Below are positions 1-10,001 of a stretch of 64,000 nucleotides of DNA, one piece after another. Source of the DNA: Variovorax sp. DXTD-1 (lineage in GTDB: Bacteria > Pseudomonadota > Gammaproteobacteria > Burkholderiales > Burkholderiaceae_C); the NCBI RefSeq assembly GCF_003984625.1, contig NZ_RWKH01000006.1, forward strand, positions 124,001 through 188,000, in the 5' to 3' direction. The stretch's first letter is position 1. Every line of letters begins with the position of its first letter. Under the pieces are notes generated by a model, which was given only the letters and a program-made list of their open reading frames with translations, had not been told where the DNA came from and did not search any database. The position numbers were made by a program, and so were the translations under genes.

Positions 1-1248
1 CGGCGCGTCCTGCGTTGCGCTGGTTTCGGCCGCAATGCGCCCGGTGGCCGCGTGCCCGCGCTGCTCCAGCGCGCGCGTGAGCTTCAGTTGCCATGCCACC
101 ACCGTGAACAGCACGCCGTCTTCGATGGTGAGCTCGTGCACGTCGCGCAGCTTGTTCACCAGCTTGCGACCGAAGGGGCCCCACCCCTGCGAAACGGCGC
201 CGCCGATGGCACCGCCCACCGCGGCACCCGCGCCCAACGAAATGCCGGCGACGGCAAGGTCCGCCACCACGCCCACAGCGGCGCCGATGACCGCGCCCTT
301 GCCGAGACGCAGGCCCGCGTCCTTCATTGCCTCGGGGCTGAAGAAGTCCAGCGTCCAGCGGCCTTCGACGAGCGGCAGCGGCGCTTCGCCGGCATCGCCC
401 TGGCGAAAACCGTAGAGCGCGAGCAGGTCGTCCGTGCAGCGCTGCGCCTTGTCGAAAACGTCTTTCTGCAATGCGGCGACGAGCGCCTTCCGGCGCGCGG
501 TGTCCGCGAATTCTTCGGCCGGCACGGTGCGGCGCAATGCCGCGGCGTCGACCAGCAGTTCGGCGATGCGCGCAGAGGCCACGCGGCGCCGCTCGGCGGC
601 TTCGGCGGCCAGCGAATCCACCACGCTGTGCAGCAGTTCGCGCCGGCCGCGCAGCAGTGTCGAAAGATCGGTGTAGAGCTCGCGCTCGGCCCCGACGAAA
701 GGCGCAGCGGCGTCGAAGCGCACCTGCACGTGGAGGCCATAAGCCGAGAGCAGCTCTTTCCATGCGGACTCGCGGCTTGCCGCATCGCGTACAAAGTTGA
801 GCACCGGCAGTACGGGCCGCGCGCAGGAGTTGAGCAGTTCGATCTCGTCTCGAAACTTGGGCAGCACCGGCTCCCGCACATCGATGACGAGAAAGGCCGC
901 ATCGATGCCGAGCATGGTGCGCAGCACCTTGGCCTCCTGCTCGAACACGCCGTGCGCCTCGGGGCCCTGCAGAAAGTTGCGAATGCGCTCGGGCGGCGTG
1001 GCCTGCGGATCGAGCCCGGCCAGGTGCTCGCGCAGGGCCACCGCATCTTCGAGCCCCGGTGTGTCGAAGAAGCGCACGGCAGCCTGGCCGTTCACTTCAA
1101 GGTCGGCCGATTCCACGTGGCGCGTGGTGCCGGGGCGCTGCGACACCTCGCCGAAATTCGCGCGCCGCGTGAGCGTACGCAGCAGCGAGGTCTTGCCGGC
1201 GTTGGTGTGACCGACGACGGCGATGAGGATGGCTTGCTGCTGCGTCAT
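1..1248 (-). CDS. GTPase with DUF3482-type C-terminal region (3' end outside window)
   Basis: The reading frame is open from the ATG at 1248 to the left edge, so the C-terminus lies outside the window. The N-terminus holds a P-loop (G1) motif, GHTNAGKTS, at about residues 11-19. A G3 motif, DTPG, follows about 60 residues in, and TTRH lies in the switch region. A Gly/Ala-rich stretch (GAGAAVGGAIGGAVSQG) near the end of the visible part is typical of the membrane-associating tail of DUF3482 GTPases. The ATG overlaps the stop of the upstream DUF2868 gene as ATGA, so the two are translationally coupled and probably act together at the inner membrane. The cellular role of this pair is not established. 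The call rests on the GTPase motifs and the known DUF2868-DUF3482 pairing; I am fairly sure of the GTPase and less sure of the subfamily. Confidence 0.8.
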   Translation of the reverse strand, partial: MTQQQAILIAVVGHTNAGKTSLLRTLTRRANFGEVSQRPGTTRHVESADLEVNGQAAVRFFDTPGLEDAVALREHLAGLDPQATPPERIRNFLQGPEAHGVFEQEAKVLRTMLGIDAAFLVIDVREPVLPKFRDEIELLNSCARPVLPVLNFVRDAASRESAWKELLSAYGLHVQVRFDAAAPFVGAERELYTDLSTLLRGRRELLHSVVDSLAAEAAERRRVASARIAELLVDAAALRRTVPAEEFADTARRKALVAALQKDVFDKAQRCTDDLLALYGFRQGDAGEAPLPLVEGRWTLDFFSPEAMKDAGLRLGKGAVIGAAVGVVADLAVAGISLGAGAAVGGAIGGAVSQGWGPFGRKLVNKLRDVHELTIEDGVLFTVVAWQLKLTRALEQRGHAATGRIAAETSATQDAP

Positions 1249-2645
1249 GGTGTCGTGCCGAGTTGCTGCAGGGCGTCTTCGAGCCGGTGCGTGGCCGCGA
1301 CGCGTTGCAGGCCTGTGCCCTGTAGCCAGTCCACCCAGCGCTGGGCCAGCCCGGCGTCAGCCGCGTCTTCTGCCGCATGGGCCGGCCACAGCCGGCATTC
1401 GCCGCAATGGGCCAGCACTTCGCGCAGAAAGCGCTCGGTGCCGCGGTCGGGGCTCGATGCGGCATGGCACACCAGCAGCACCGCACGCGGGCGTGCCAGC
1501 GCCAGCTGGTCGACCAGTGCGCGGCGAGCAGGGGCGCTGCCGTCGATCCGCTGCACCTGCGCGGCAGGCAATCCCTCGGGCGGCCATGTCAGGTCGGCAG
1601 GCAGCTCGAACCCGATGACGAAGAGCGCATCCTGCAGTTCCGAAGGCGCGAGGCCGGCAGGTGGGGTGCCGGGCGCGCGGCCTGGGTCGGCATCCACGAT
1701 GGCCGGCGGCGCGAGTGCGGCGAACCTGGCGATGAGCTTGCGGTAGTAGGGCTCGCTCCAGTCCGGCTGCAGTGCGGCCCTGCGCCTGTGCCACACCGCG
1801 GCGCTCAGCAATACCAGCGCAACGCGCGGCAGCAGCCCGTACACGGCAATGCAGCCCGTGAGCCACATCGCCCATGTGCGCTGGCCCGCGGCACCAGGGG
1901 TGACCGAGAGAATGGTCGCGGCATCGGGAACCGGAAAGCCGAGTTGCGCCGGCGCCCAGCCCAGCGCATGGACCGCGCGCACAAAGAAGGCGGGATCGAG
2001 AATCGTCGTTTCCCAACTCAGCGTGTAGCTGCGGAATGCAAGCGCGAACAGCAGCGCGGCCAGCACGACCGCGAAAGACAGCGCCCAGATGCCGTGGCTC
2101 ACGAGCCCGAACGCCCAGGGCAGCAACCGGGCCCGGCTCAAGAGGCCGGTGGCCGCCCGCAGCAGCACCGGTGCCTGGCCCCGCTTGCCGCCGGCTACGC
2201 GCGCGGTGAGCGAAAGCCAGATCCATCCGAGCGAGCTTGTATTGAACGAGCCGAAGGGCAGCCACAGGCCGGCCAGCCACAGCAGCAGCGTGAGCAGGTG
2301 AATGCCCAGCAGGCTGACAAGCGCGACGATCACGTTGATGTGCCGTTCGCCGCCGCCGACCACGTTGCCTGCCAGCCCCAGGCCGGCAACGACGACCAGC
2401 GCCACCAGGCCAAGCAGCACCCACGGCCCCCATTGTCGGATGCGTGACAGTTCGGATTGAAAGCCGATGCGCTCGCCGAGCTGGAGCGCGCGCGACGTGA
2501 TGCGCGCATGCGCATCAGCTGAGCGGGAGGCGGCGGTGCGCATGGCTTGCGCATCGTCGAGTGGACCTTTCTCTTCGGTCCATCGGATCGCCTCGGTAAT
2601 GACCGCGTCCGGAAAAGCAGATTCGCGCAACGCGGTGTTGGTCAA
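1245..2645 (-). CDS. DUF2868 membrane protein, partner of the downstream GTPase
   Basis: A 466-aa protein with a soluble N-terminus and then several hydrophobic segments: about residues 70-95 (PWVLLGLVALVVVAGLGLAG), 105-130, 185-210 and 260-285. A soluble C-terminal part of about 170 residues follows. The layout and the pairing with a P-loop GTPase match the DUF2868 family, whose function is unknown. Its stop overlaps the ATG of the GTPase gene by 4 bp, which indicates an operon. The C-terminal half contains a predicted alternating beta/alpha pattern (ALFVIGFEL, ARPRAVLLVCHA) but no catalytic motif I can name. It is inferred to anchor or regulate the GTPase at the membrane. Confidence 0.72.
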   Translation of the reverse strand: MTNTALRESAFPDAVITEAIRWTEEKGPLDDAQAMRTAASRSADAHARITSRALQLGERIGFQSELSRIRQWGPWVLLGLVALVVVAGLGLAGNVVGGGERHINVIVALVSLLGIHLLTLLLWLAGLWLPFGSFNTSSLGWIWLSLTARVAGGKRGQAPVLLRAATGLLSRARLLPWAFGLVSHGIWALSFAVVLAALLFALAFRSYTLSWETTILDPAFFVRAVHALGWAPAQLGFPVPDAATILSVTPGAAGQRTWAMWLTGCIAVYGLLPRVALVLLSAAVWHRRRAALQPDWSEPYYRKLIARFAALAPPAIVDADPGRAPGTPPAGLAPSELQDALFVIGFELPADLTWPPEGLPAAQVQRIDGSAPARRALVDQLALARPRAVLLVCHAASSPDRGTERFLREVLAHCGECRLWPAHAAEDAADAGLAQRWVDWLQGTGLQRVAATHRLEDALQQLGTTP

Positions 2646-2769
2646 CAGGGTCCCTTCGCAAGTGGCGTTCCGCGATGGCGGAAAGCGCGCAAATTATGCC
2701 CGGCGCGCTGCGAAGGACTCTGTGCGAACGGCTAGAGAAGGGACCGCAAGCGATCCCTTTCGTGCAACA

Positions 2770-2853
2770 CCGCGGAACCGGCTCTGCCGGGCCGCAGGCG
2801 TTGCCCCCTGGCGAGGGGGAGGAGAAGCGGCACGAAGTGTGCGAAGCCTGGAG
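2770..2853. repeat. GC-rich palindromic intergenic element (REP-like)
   Basis: This non-coding stretch lies between the DUF2868 gene and the small membrane peptide. It holds two hairpins: CCGG-ctctg-CCGG, and CCCCCT-ggcg-AGGGGG followed by a purine-rich tail. Dispersed GC-rich elements of this kind are common between genes in Comamonadaceae. I cannot count copies from one window, so repeat status is an inference. Apart from this and the 24-codon gene next to it, I see nothing in 2646-3072. Confidence 0.4.
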
Positions 2854-2865
2854 GAATGGCTGGTT

Positions 2866-2940
2866 CTAGCGAAGGCCGAAGAACGAAAGCACGGCCACGA
2901 CAACCACGACCAGACCGACGATATAGATGATTGAATTCAC
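2866..2940 (-). CDS. 24-residue single-pass membrane peptide
   Basis: A very short frame starting at GTG (2940). It encodes a peptide with a hydrophobic core, IIYIVGLVVVVVAVLSFFG, ending in Leu-Arg and a TAG stop. A strong Shine-Dalgarno sequence (GAGGAG) sits about 8 nt upstream of the GTG, which argues for translation. Peptides of nearly identical pattern (short polar N-terminus, IVGLVV-rich helix, SFFGLR end) are, from memory, widespread unannotated small proteins in Proteobacteria. It should be a single inner-membrane helix with no soluble domain. Function is unknown. It lies alone, read in the same direction as its neighbours but separated from them by more than 100 bp on both sides. Confidence 0.68.
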   Translation of the reverse strand: MNSIIYIVGLVVVVVAVLSFFGLR

Positions 2941-3072
2941 GCGAGGACTCCTCGTTGTTGACGACAGCTTCAGCATCGCGCCTGAGGAGGCCGGTTACTG
3001 TCGGCGAGGGGCGGCCTGTGCTGTAGGACTCGCCAAGACCCAGGCGAGCGCATGTGCCCCGCCGGCGCAGCC

Positions 3073-3696
3073 TCAGGCCGCGGGCTTGCGGCGCGGCTCG
3101 GGGCCCAGCGCCTGCTCGAGCAGCCAGCGCATTGCCGAATGGATTTCTTGCGCGTCGGCGCCTGCATCCATCTCGAGTGCGGCCCGGTCGAAGGCTGCGG
3201 AGAGCAGCCGGGAGAGGGCGTCGAGCGAGACTTCTCCCTTGCCCAGGCCGGCTTTTTCCAGCCCTTGGCGCAGCGAGCCGGCCGAGGTCGCTTCGTCGAT
3301 GGCCGTGAGTTCTTCCAGGCCCAGCACGGCGGGGCCTTCGATGAGCAGCAGCCGCGTTCGGCCCGGCACGCTCATCGCGTTCAGGTAGGCCTTGCTTCCT
3401 TCCAGCAGGGCTTCGCGCGGCGTCATCTGCCCCGGCGTGGCCGCTTCGATGTCGGCGGCCACGGTTTCGGCTTCGCGCACCAGCACCTGCCTGAACAGGT
3501 CGCGCTTGTCCGCGAAATGGTGGTAAAGCGCGCCACGGGTGATACCGGCGGCAACAGCAATCTCGGGCGTCGAGGTGTCCCCGTACCCCTTGCTGACGAA
3601 CAGTTCGCGCGCAGCGTCGATGAGCGCAAGGCGCGTGGCTTCCGTGCGTTCGCGGTTGGTTCTGGATTGATGAGCGTCGGCGAGTGATTTAGGCAT
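3073..3696 (-). CDS. TetR-family transcriptional repressor
   Basis: A 207-aa protein. Residues about 18-64 form a classical TetR helix-turn-helix: [18 protein letters not shown], then [26 protein letters not shown]. The remaining helical part is the ligand-binding and dimerisation domain. It resembles the AcrR/NalC-like group with a [12 protein letters not shown] segment. The gene is divergent from the VOC-fold gene at 3770. The 73-bp gap between them carries two palindromes (separate entry) that would let the repressor control itself and the divergent gene. The effector is unknown. Confidence in the family is high. Confidence 0.93.
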   Translation of the reverse strand: MPKSLADAHQSRTNRERTEATRLALIDAARELFVSKGYGDTSTPEIAVAAGITRGALYHHFADKRDLFRQVLVREAETVAADIEAATPGQMTPREALLEGSKAYLNAMSVPGRTRLLLIEGPAVLGLEELTAIDEATSAGSLRQGLEKAGLGKGEVSLDALSRLLSAAFDRAALEMDAGADAQEIHSAMRWLLEQALGPEPRRKPAA

Positions 3697-3750
3697 TTAC
3701 ATACAGGCTGTCTGTAGATTAATATTCAACTTACATGCAGGCTGTATGTT
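3697..3750. promoter_or_regulatory. Twin TetR operator palindromes in the tetR/VOC divergent region
   Basis: Two copies of the same palindromic motif lie 34 bp apart, centre to centre. The first is TTACATACAGGCTGTCTGTA at 3697-3716, which is imperfect. The second is TTACATGCAGGCTGTATGTT at 3731-3750, whose core ACATGCAG-G-CTGTATGT is close to perfect. The first abuts the tetR start codon and the second ends 19 bp before the VOC gene ATG. Spacing and symmetry are typical of TetR dimer sites. Binding is inferred, not shown. Confidence 0.75.
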
Positions 3751-3769
3751 AATTGAAAGGACGGACGCC

Positions 3770-4198
3770 ATGAAAGTGACGAGCTACTACCCGGTGATCA
3801 TGACCAACGACGTGGCCGGAACCGCCGGCTTCTACCAGGCGCATTTCGGCTTTACCCCGCTGTTCACCAGCGAGTGGTACGTGCACCTGCAGCTGGCAGA
3901 ACATCCGTCGGTGAACCTTGCCGTGCTCGACGGCCGGCACGAGACCATTCCCGCACCCGCGCGCGGCCAGGTCGCGGGCGGGCTGCTGCTCAACTTCGAA
4001 GTGGACGACCCAGATGCCGTTCACGACCGGCTCGCCGCGGCCGGCCTGCCGATTCTTCTGCCGCTGCGCGACGAGGACTTCGGCCAGCGCCACTTCATTA
4101 CCAGCGACCCGAACGGCGTGCTGATCGACATCGTCAAGCCGATTCCGCCGAGCGCCGAGTTCGCGGCGCAATACGAGGCCGGCGCCTTGCCCACCTGA
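3770..4198 (+). CDS. VOC-superfamily (glyoxalase/bleomycin-resistance-like) protein
   Basis: A 142-aa protein starting at the ATG that follows GAAAGGACGGACGCC; an earlier in-frame start at 3746 would run through the operator. It has paired beta-alpha-beta-beta-beta modules: [23 protein letters not shown] at the N-terminus and [21 protein letters not shown] followed by [19 protein letters not shown] at the C-terminus. These are characteristic of the vicinal oxygen chelate fold. It could be a small detoxification enzyme or a binding protein; the substrate is not apparent. Control by the divergent TetR regulator through the two palindromes upstream is likely. Confidence 0.85.
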   Translation: MKVTSYYPVIMTNDVAGTAGFYQAHFGFTPLFTSEWYVHLQLAEHPSVNLAVLDGRHETIPAPARGQVAGGLLLNFEVDDPDAVHDRLAAAGLPILLPLRDEDFGQRHFITSDPNGVLIDIVKPIPPSAEFAAQYEAGALPT

Positions 4199-4204
4199 AG
4201 CTGG

Positions 4205-6067
<1,863 letters not shown>

Positions 6068-6165
6068 GGCGTGCAGTCTCCAGGGAGAAGCTGCGACTTT
6101 ATCCCGGGCGGCGTGTCCTTGCCCCGAAAGGGTGCGTTACGGCGTTGCGCCCTGCAGTGCCCGTG

Positions 6166-6612
6166 TCATTCGCCCAGAACACAGAACCAGTGCCAGCGCA
6201 CCACGCGGTGCCCGCAGTAGCGGCCAACGACGCGCGCAGCCAGCTCCTGATTGGCGTACATGTCCGCACGCCTGTCGACCCAAAGCATGGCTTCGTAGAG
6301 GTCGTCCGAGTCGCCGGTCGAGTCGAACTTGTCCAGCAGGGCATTGGAGAGTGCCCAGTTCGAAAATTCGTCGCCGCTTGCCGCCTGGTTGCGCAGCAGG
6401 TCGAGTCTGGACTGCGCCGCGGCACTGAACGGGGCTGCCGCGGCTGCAGGTGCCGGTTCAATCGGTGGCGTGACGCCGACGGCCGGACTGTTCATCGCGA
6501 AGGTCAGGAGAGCGCCGGAGACGACCGCCCCTGTCGCGAAGGACCCGATGAGCTGCGACCGATTGGAGAGCCGAAGCATGATTGAATGCCATACGATGCC
6601 GGGTTGATTCAT
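6166..6612 (-). CDS. Hypothetical protein with an N-terminal signal anchor
   Basis: A 148-aa frame. A hydrophobic segment at about residues 20-40 (LIGSFATGAVVSGALLTFAM) suggests export or a membrane anchor. A Pro/Ala-rich linker follows (PPIEPAPAAAAAPFSAAAQ). The C-terminal helical region has conserved-looking aromatic and charged residues (DLYEAMLWVDRRADMYANQELAARVVGRYCGHR). I do not recognise a family. An internal ATG at 6579 is a plausible alternative start and no good ribosome site distinguishes the two. It is divergent from the disrupted LuxR-type gene. Confidence 0.55.
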   Translation of the reverse strand: MNQPGIVWHSIMLRLSNRSQLIGSFATGAVVSGALLTFAMNSPAVGVTPPIEPAPAAAAAPFSAAAQSRLDLLRNQAASGDEFSNWALSNALLDKFDSTGDSDDLYEAMLWVDRRADMYANQELAARVVGRYCGHRVVRWHWFCVLGE

Positions 6613-6703
6613 CGACGGATCGTAGGCAGGCGGGCTGCGTCGCGTAATAACCTAAACAGGTGATCAATTGAATTTAGGAGTTGCGCTCCCCGCCCAGCCT
6701 TCA

Positions 6704-7652
6704 ATGCCCGATTGCACCGAACAGATCTACGCCCTGTGGGACAAGCTCGCGAATTACCCCATCGGCGATGGCGATGAAGCGCTGGAGCACCTCCTCGGCA
6801 GCCTCTGTTCGATCTTCGGCGCGCACAACGCACTCTGGTCGGTGGTCGTGCGGCTGCCCAGCCCCGCGGTGGGCGACGCGTTGAACGGCTGGCGTCCGCT
6901 GTACGTCCGGCTTTTGCGGCCCTTGCCGCCGGTGGCCGCTTCGGTCCGATTCTGTTGAAAAACTCGAATTGCGCTCTCTTGGGCACATTTGCAGGGGTGG
7001 TCAAACCATTCCCTGGGCCGCGATCGTCGATCCTGGGTCGATCTGAGAGGTCGATTTTCGCCACGGTGCAGCGGTGAACGCTGCGACCGAGTTTTTCAAC
7101 AGAATCGTCCAGGAGCAGTTCGACACCTTGTGGTTGCCGGCTGTCGACCTCTCGCAAATCCTTGCCGTGTCGGGCGAGGCACCGTTCCGCACACAGCTGC
7201 TGTTTGAAGCGCTGCCTCCCGAGTGGTTCAACGGCGCCCACTACCAGCGCCATTACCTGGGTGTCGGACACGCGGACAGCATGTCGATGCGTTGCGCGAT
7301 CAATGCCGATGTGCGGGTGCATCTTTTCATTTTCCGAAGCACGGAAACTCCCCGGTTCTCATCGGCGGAAAAGAACCCTTTCGGCCTGGCGCTTCGCGGG
7401 TTGCGGTGGTTCTATCGCCAGCAATTGCTCAGCCGCGGGCTCCTCATTGCGAACGCGCCGCTCACCGCAACGGAGCGCAGGGTCTTGCTGGGGTTGCTCG
7501 AGGGAAGGGCGGAGAAAGTGATCGCAGCCAATCTGGGTCAAAGCCCGAATACGACGCACATTCACGTGAAGTCGATCTATGCCAAATTCGGCGTGCATAA
7601 CCGGGCGGCGCTGACATCCCTCTGGCTCGGGCGCCTGCCCGAATCCCGCTGA
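6704..7652 (+). pseudogene. LuxR-type transcriptional regulator interrupted by a MITE-like element
   Basis: The 5' part (from the ATG at 6704; an in-frame TTG at 6668 is possible) runs into an in-frame TGA at 6956-6958 inside the inserted element. The 3' part resumes at 7107. Removing 163 bp (the 159-bp element plus one GTCC) restores one continuous frame across the junction, reading ...AASV-QEQFDTLW..., and gives a protein of about 261 aa. Its C-terminus is a LuxR/GerE helix-turn-helix (LTATERRVLLGLLEGRAEKVIAANLG, then HIHVKSIYAKFGV). The downstream fragment alone (GTG or ATG near 7074) could still yield a protein with the DNA-binding domain. The regulatory target is unknown; the 3' neighbour is a DUF3563 gene. 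Confidence 0.85.
6948..7106. mobile_element. 159-bp MITE-like insertion with perfect 19-bp terminal inverted repeats
   Basis: Left end GATTCTGTTGAAAAACTCG (6948-6966) and right end CGAGTTTTTCAACAGAATC (7088-7106) are exact reverse complements, 19/19. The element is flanked by direct repeats GTCC (6944-6947 and 7107-7110), read as a 4-bp target duplication. No transposase frame fits inside, so it is a non-autonomous element that would depend on a full-length IS with the same ends elsewhere. Ends containing TTGAAAAACTC occur in several IS families; I do not assign one. Confidence 0.88.
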
Positions 7653-7793
7653 TCCAACATCGATTCCATCGCGCGGCGACCTCACGCGTCATTGTTTCCG
7701 ATGACTCCTTGAGCGTGCGATCTCCCTAGGCTCGGGACCTACCGTTCCGCCGGGCCAAGACCTCACAGGCGGTTCCAACTCGAGGAGTCCACT

Positions 7794-8036
7794 GTGAACA
7801 CAAGCCGAATCTTCCCGTTGCCGCTGCCGGCCGACGCAGTCAACGTGCCGAGCCCGTCCGTACACGACGCTTTCAAGCGTGCTTTCGAAAGTCTTGTGCG
7901 GCGCTGCGCTGCCGACACAGCCGACCCGCGGGAACGCTACCTCTCGCAATCGGTCGATCATGAAGATCTCGAGAACCGCATGCGTGAATGGGAGGCGTAC
8001 GAAGCCCGCTCGCGATGCCTTCCCCCCGCGCTGTGA
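7794..8036 (+). CDS. DUF3563-like small protein
   Basis: An 80-aa protein starting at GTG, with GAGGAG 6-7 nt upstream (GAGGAGTCCACTGTG). The C-terminal half has the pattern ERYLSQSVDHEDLENRMREWEAYE, which matches the DUF3563 family of small proteobacterial proteins of unknown function. There is no signal peptide or membrane helix. It stands between the disrupted regulator and the dioxygenase gene. A regulatory link to the disrupted LuxR gene is possible but not shown. Confidence 0.65.
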   Translation: MNTSRIFPLPLPADAVNVPSPSVHDAFKRAFESLVRRCAADTADPRERYLSQSVDHEDLENRMREWEAYEARSRCLPPAL

Positions 8037-8068
8037 TGGTCTACTGGTCTGTCGAATCCTGATGGGGA

Positions 8069-8944
8069 ATGTCTGGAGCTACAGTCGACGCAACGCCTTC
8101 ACGGAGCATCGGCTTGACCCACGACGACAACACCTCCCGCCTGCCTACGTACTTCATCTCGCATGGCGGCGGCCCCTGGCCCTGGATGAAGAAAGAGATG
8201 GGCGGCGTCTACGACCAGCTGGCCGCCTCGCTGGCCGACATGCCGCGCCAGATCGGCCGCACGCCCGGCGCCATCCTCATGGTGTCGGCCCACTGGGAGG
8301 CGCCGGTCTTCACCGTGCAGGGCAATCCGCGCCCGCCGATGATCTACGACTACGGCGGCTTTCCGGCCCACACCTATGAAGTGCGCTACGACGCGCCCGG
8401 CTCGCCCCAGCTCGCGCAGCGCGTGCAGTCGCTCCTGACCGCGGCCGGGCAGCCAGCGGCCATCGACCCCGAGCGCGGCTTCGATCACGGCATGTTCTCG
8501 CCCATGGCGGCCATGTACCCGGACGCCAGCGTGCCCGTGGTGCAGCTGTCGCTCAAGCGCGGGCTCGACCCGGCGGAGCACCTGGCGCTCGGCCGCGCGC
8601 TTGCGCCGTTGCGGGGTGAAAACGTGCTCATCGTCGGCAGCGGCCTCAGCTATCACAACCTGCGCAACTTCGGCCCGCAGGCGCACGGCGTTTCGAAGGC
8701 GTTCGGCGACTGGCTCGACGACACCGCTGTGCAGGCATCGCCCCAAGAACGCGTGCGGCAGCTGCAGGATTGGGCCTCGGCCCCATCGGCCCGCATGGCG
8801 CATCCGCGCGAGGAACACCTGATTCCGCTCATGGTGGCGGTCGGCGCGGCCGAGCAGGAAGCGGGCGAACGCATCTATCACGAAGACGACTTCATGGGCG
8901 GGCTGGTGGTGTCGAGCTACCGCTTTGGCGCGGCCGCCAGCTAG
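8069..8944 (+). CDS. Class III extradiol dioxygenase, LigB/DODA type
   Basis: A 291-aa protein with motifs of the 4,5-DOPA dioxygenase-like LigB group. They are YFISHGGGPWPWM near the N-terminus (metal-binding His), VSAHWEAP, RGFDHGMFSPMAAMYPDASVPVVQLSL and GSGLSYHNLRNFG with the second conserved His region. Such enzymes are zinc- or iron-dependent and open catechol-like rings; the substrate here is unknown. The ATG at 8069 is the longest start. A TTG at 8114 preceded by GGAG gives LTHDDNTSRLP and may be the true start, since the family usually begins close to the first His motif. The alpha/beta hydrolase gene follows after 28 bp, so the two may form an operon for ring cleavage and hydrolysis. 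Confidence 0.88.
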   Translation: MSGATVDATPSRSIGLTHDDNTSRLPTYFISHGGGPWPWMKKEMGGVYDQLAASLADMPRQIGRTPGAILMVSAHWEAPVFTVQGNPRPPMIYDYGGFPAHTYEVRYDAPGSPQLAQRVQSLLTAAGQPAAIDPERGFDHGMFSPMAAMYPDASVPVVQLSLKRGLDPAEHLALGRALAPLRGENVLIVGSGLSYHNLRNFGPQAHGVSKAFGDWLDDTAVQASPQERVRQLQDWASAPSARMAHPREEHLIPLMVAVGAAEQEAGERIYHEDDFMGGLVVSSYRFGAAAS

Positions 8945-8972
8945 AAGAACCGCCCGTTGGCAGAATCGGGCG

Positions 8973-9860
8973 ATGCCTTCCATCCCCGATTCGAAATCCA
9001 CTCCAGGCTCGAGCGGCGAAGCCCGCCTGCTCATCGAACGCATCGCCGCCACCGGCACGCGCCACGACGTGGTGCACGGCGGCATCCGCGTCTGCTGGCG
9101 CCGCTTCGGCGCTGAAGAAAGCCCTCATGCGCCGCTGGTTCTGCTGCACGGCGGCCATGGCAGCTGGATGCACTGGCTGCGCAATGTCGAAGCGCTTTCG
9201 GCCGGCCGCACGCTGTGGCTGCCCGACATGCCGGGCTTCAACGATTCGGATGCGCCGCCTCGGGCAGCGCCCGGCGAAGACCCGCTCGGCCCCTTGCTCG
9301 ATGCGCTGGGCGGATCGCTCGACCAGCTGATCGGCGCCGGCACACCGATCGACTTGGGCGGCTTCTCCTTCGGCGGACTCACCGCCGCGCGCTTTGCCGT
9401 GCGGCGCGGTGCCATCCGGCGCCTGGCGCTGGTGGGCAGCGGAGGCCACGGCACCCTGCGGCGCATGGCGGCGCAAATGATCAACTGGCGCGCGGCACCC
9501 AACCGCGACGAAGAACGCGCCGCGCTGCTGCACAACCTGGCCGCGCTCATGCTGCACGACAAGGCCGCCATCGACGCGCTGGCTTTCGAGATTCACGACA
9601 TTTCCTGCCACGGCACGCGCTTTCGCAGCAAGGAGGTGTCGCAGGCCGGCGGGCTGCAGGCCGCGCTCGACACCATCGGTGGGCCGCAACTGCTGCTGTG
9701 GGGCGAGTACGACGTCACCGCCGATCCGCGGCCGCTGGTGGCGCAGCTCACCGCCGGGCAGCCGCAGCGCGAAGGCGTGGTGATCGACGGGGCAGGGCAT
9801 TGGACGCAATACGAGCGCGCTGACGAGTTCAACCGGCTGCTGCTGCGCTTTCTGGGCTGA
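8973..9860 (+). CDS. Alpha/beta-hydrolase fold protein
   Basis: A 295-aa protein starting with MPSIPDSKS. It shows the oxyanion-hole region VLLHGGHGSWMHWLRN, the nucleophile elbow GFSFGG (Ser), a late Asp within LLLWGEYDVTADPRP, and the catalytic His in IDGAGHWTQYERADEFNRLL. This is the full Ser-Asp-His triad of a hydrolase. The group resembles 2-hydroxy-6-oxo-dienoate (meta-cleavage product) hydrolases. That agrees with the dioxygenase directly upstream, but the substrate is inferred from context only. Confidence 0.85.
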   Translation: MPSIPDSKSTPGSSGEARLLIERIAATGTRHDVVHGGIRVCWRRFGAEESPHAPLVLLHGGHGSWMHWLRNVEALSAGRTLWLPDMPGFNDSDAPPRAAPGEDPLGPLLDALGGSLDQLIGAGTPIDLGGFSFGGLTAARFAVRRGAIRRLALVGSGGHGTLRRMAAQMINWRAAPNRDEERAALLHNLAALMLHDKAAIDALAFEIHDISCHGTRFRSKEVSQAGGLQAALDTIGGPQLLLWGEYDVTADPRPLVAQLTAGQPQREGVVIDGAGHWTQYERADEFNRLLLRFLG

Positions 9861-10001
9861 GCGCCCGCAGCCTCGCACCTGCTTCGTGCGCATTCATCGA
9901 ATCTTAAAAAGCCTAAAGAGTTATTAAAGCCTCAGGGTCAGCATCCGGCGGCGAGGCGGCTGTGCCGCTTCGAACCTTCGACTTTTCACCTGAGGATCCT
10001 G

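Noticed and set aside
52-1746. A 564-codon plus-strand frame at the left edge
   Set aside because: Antisense to the GTPase and DUF2868 genes, which have motifs and an ATGA junction.
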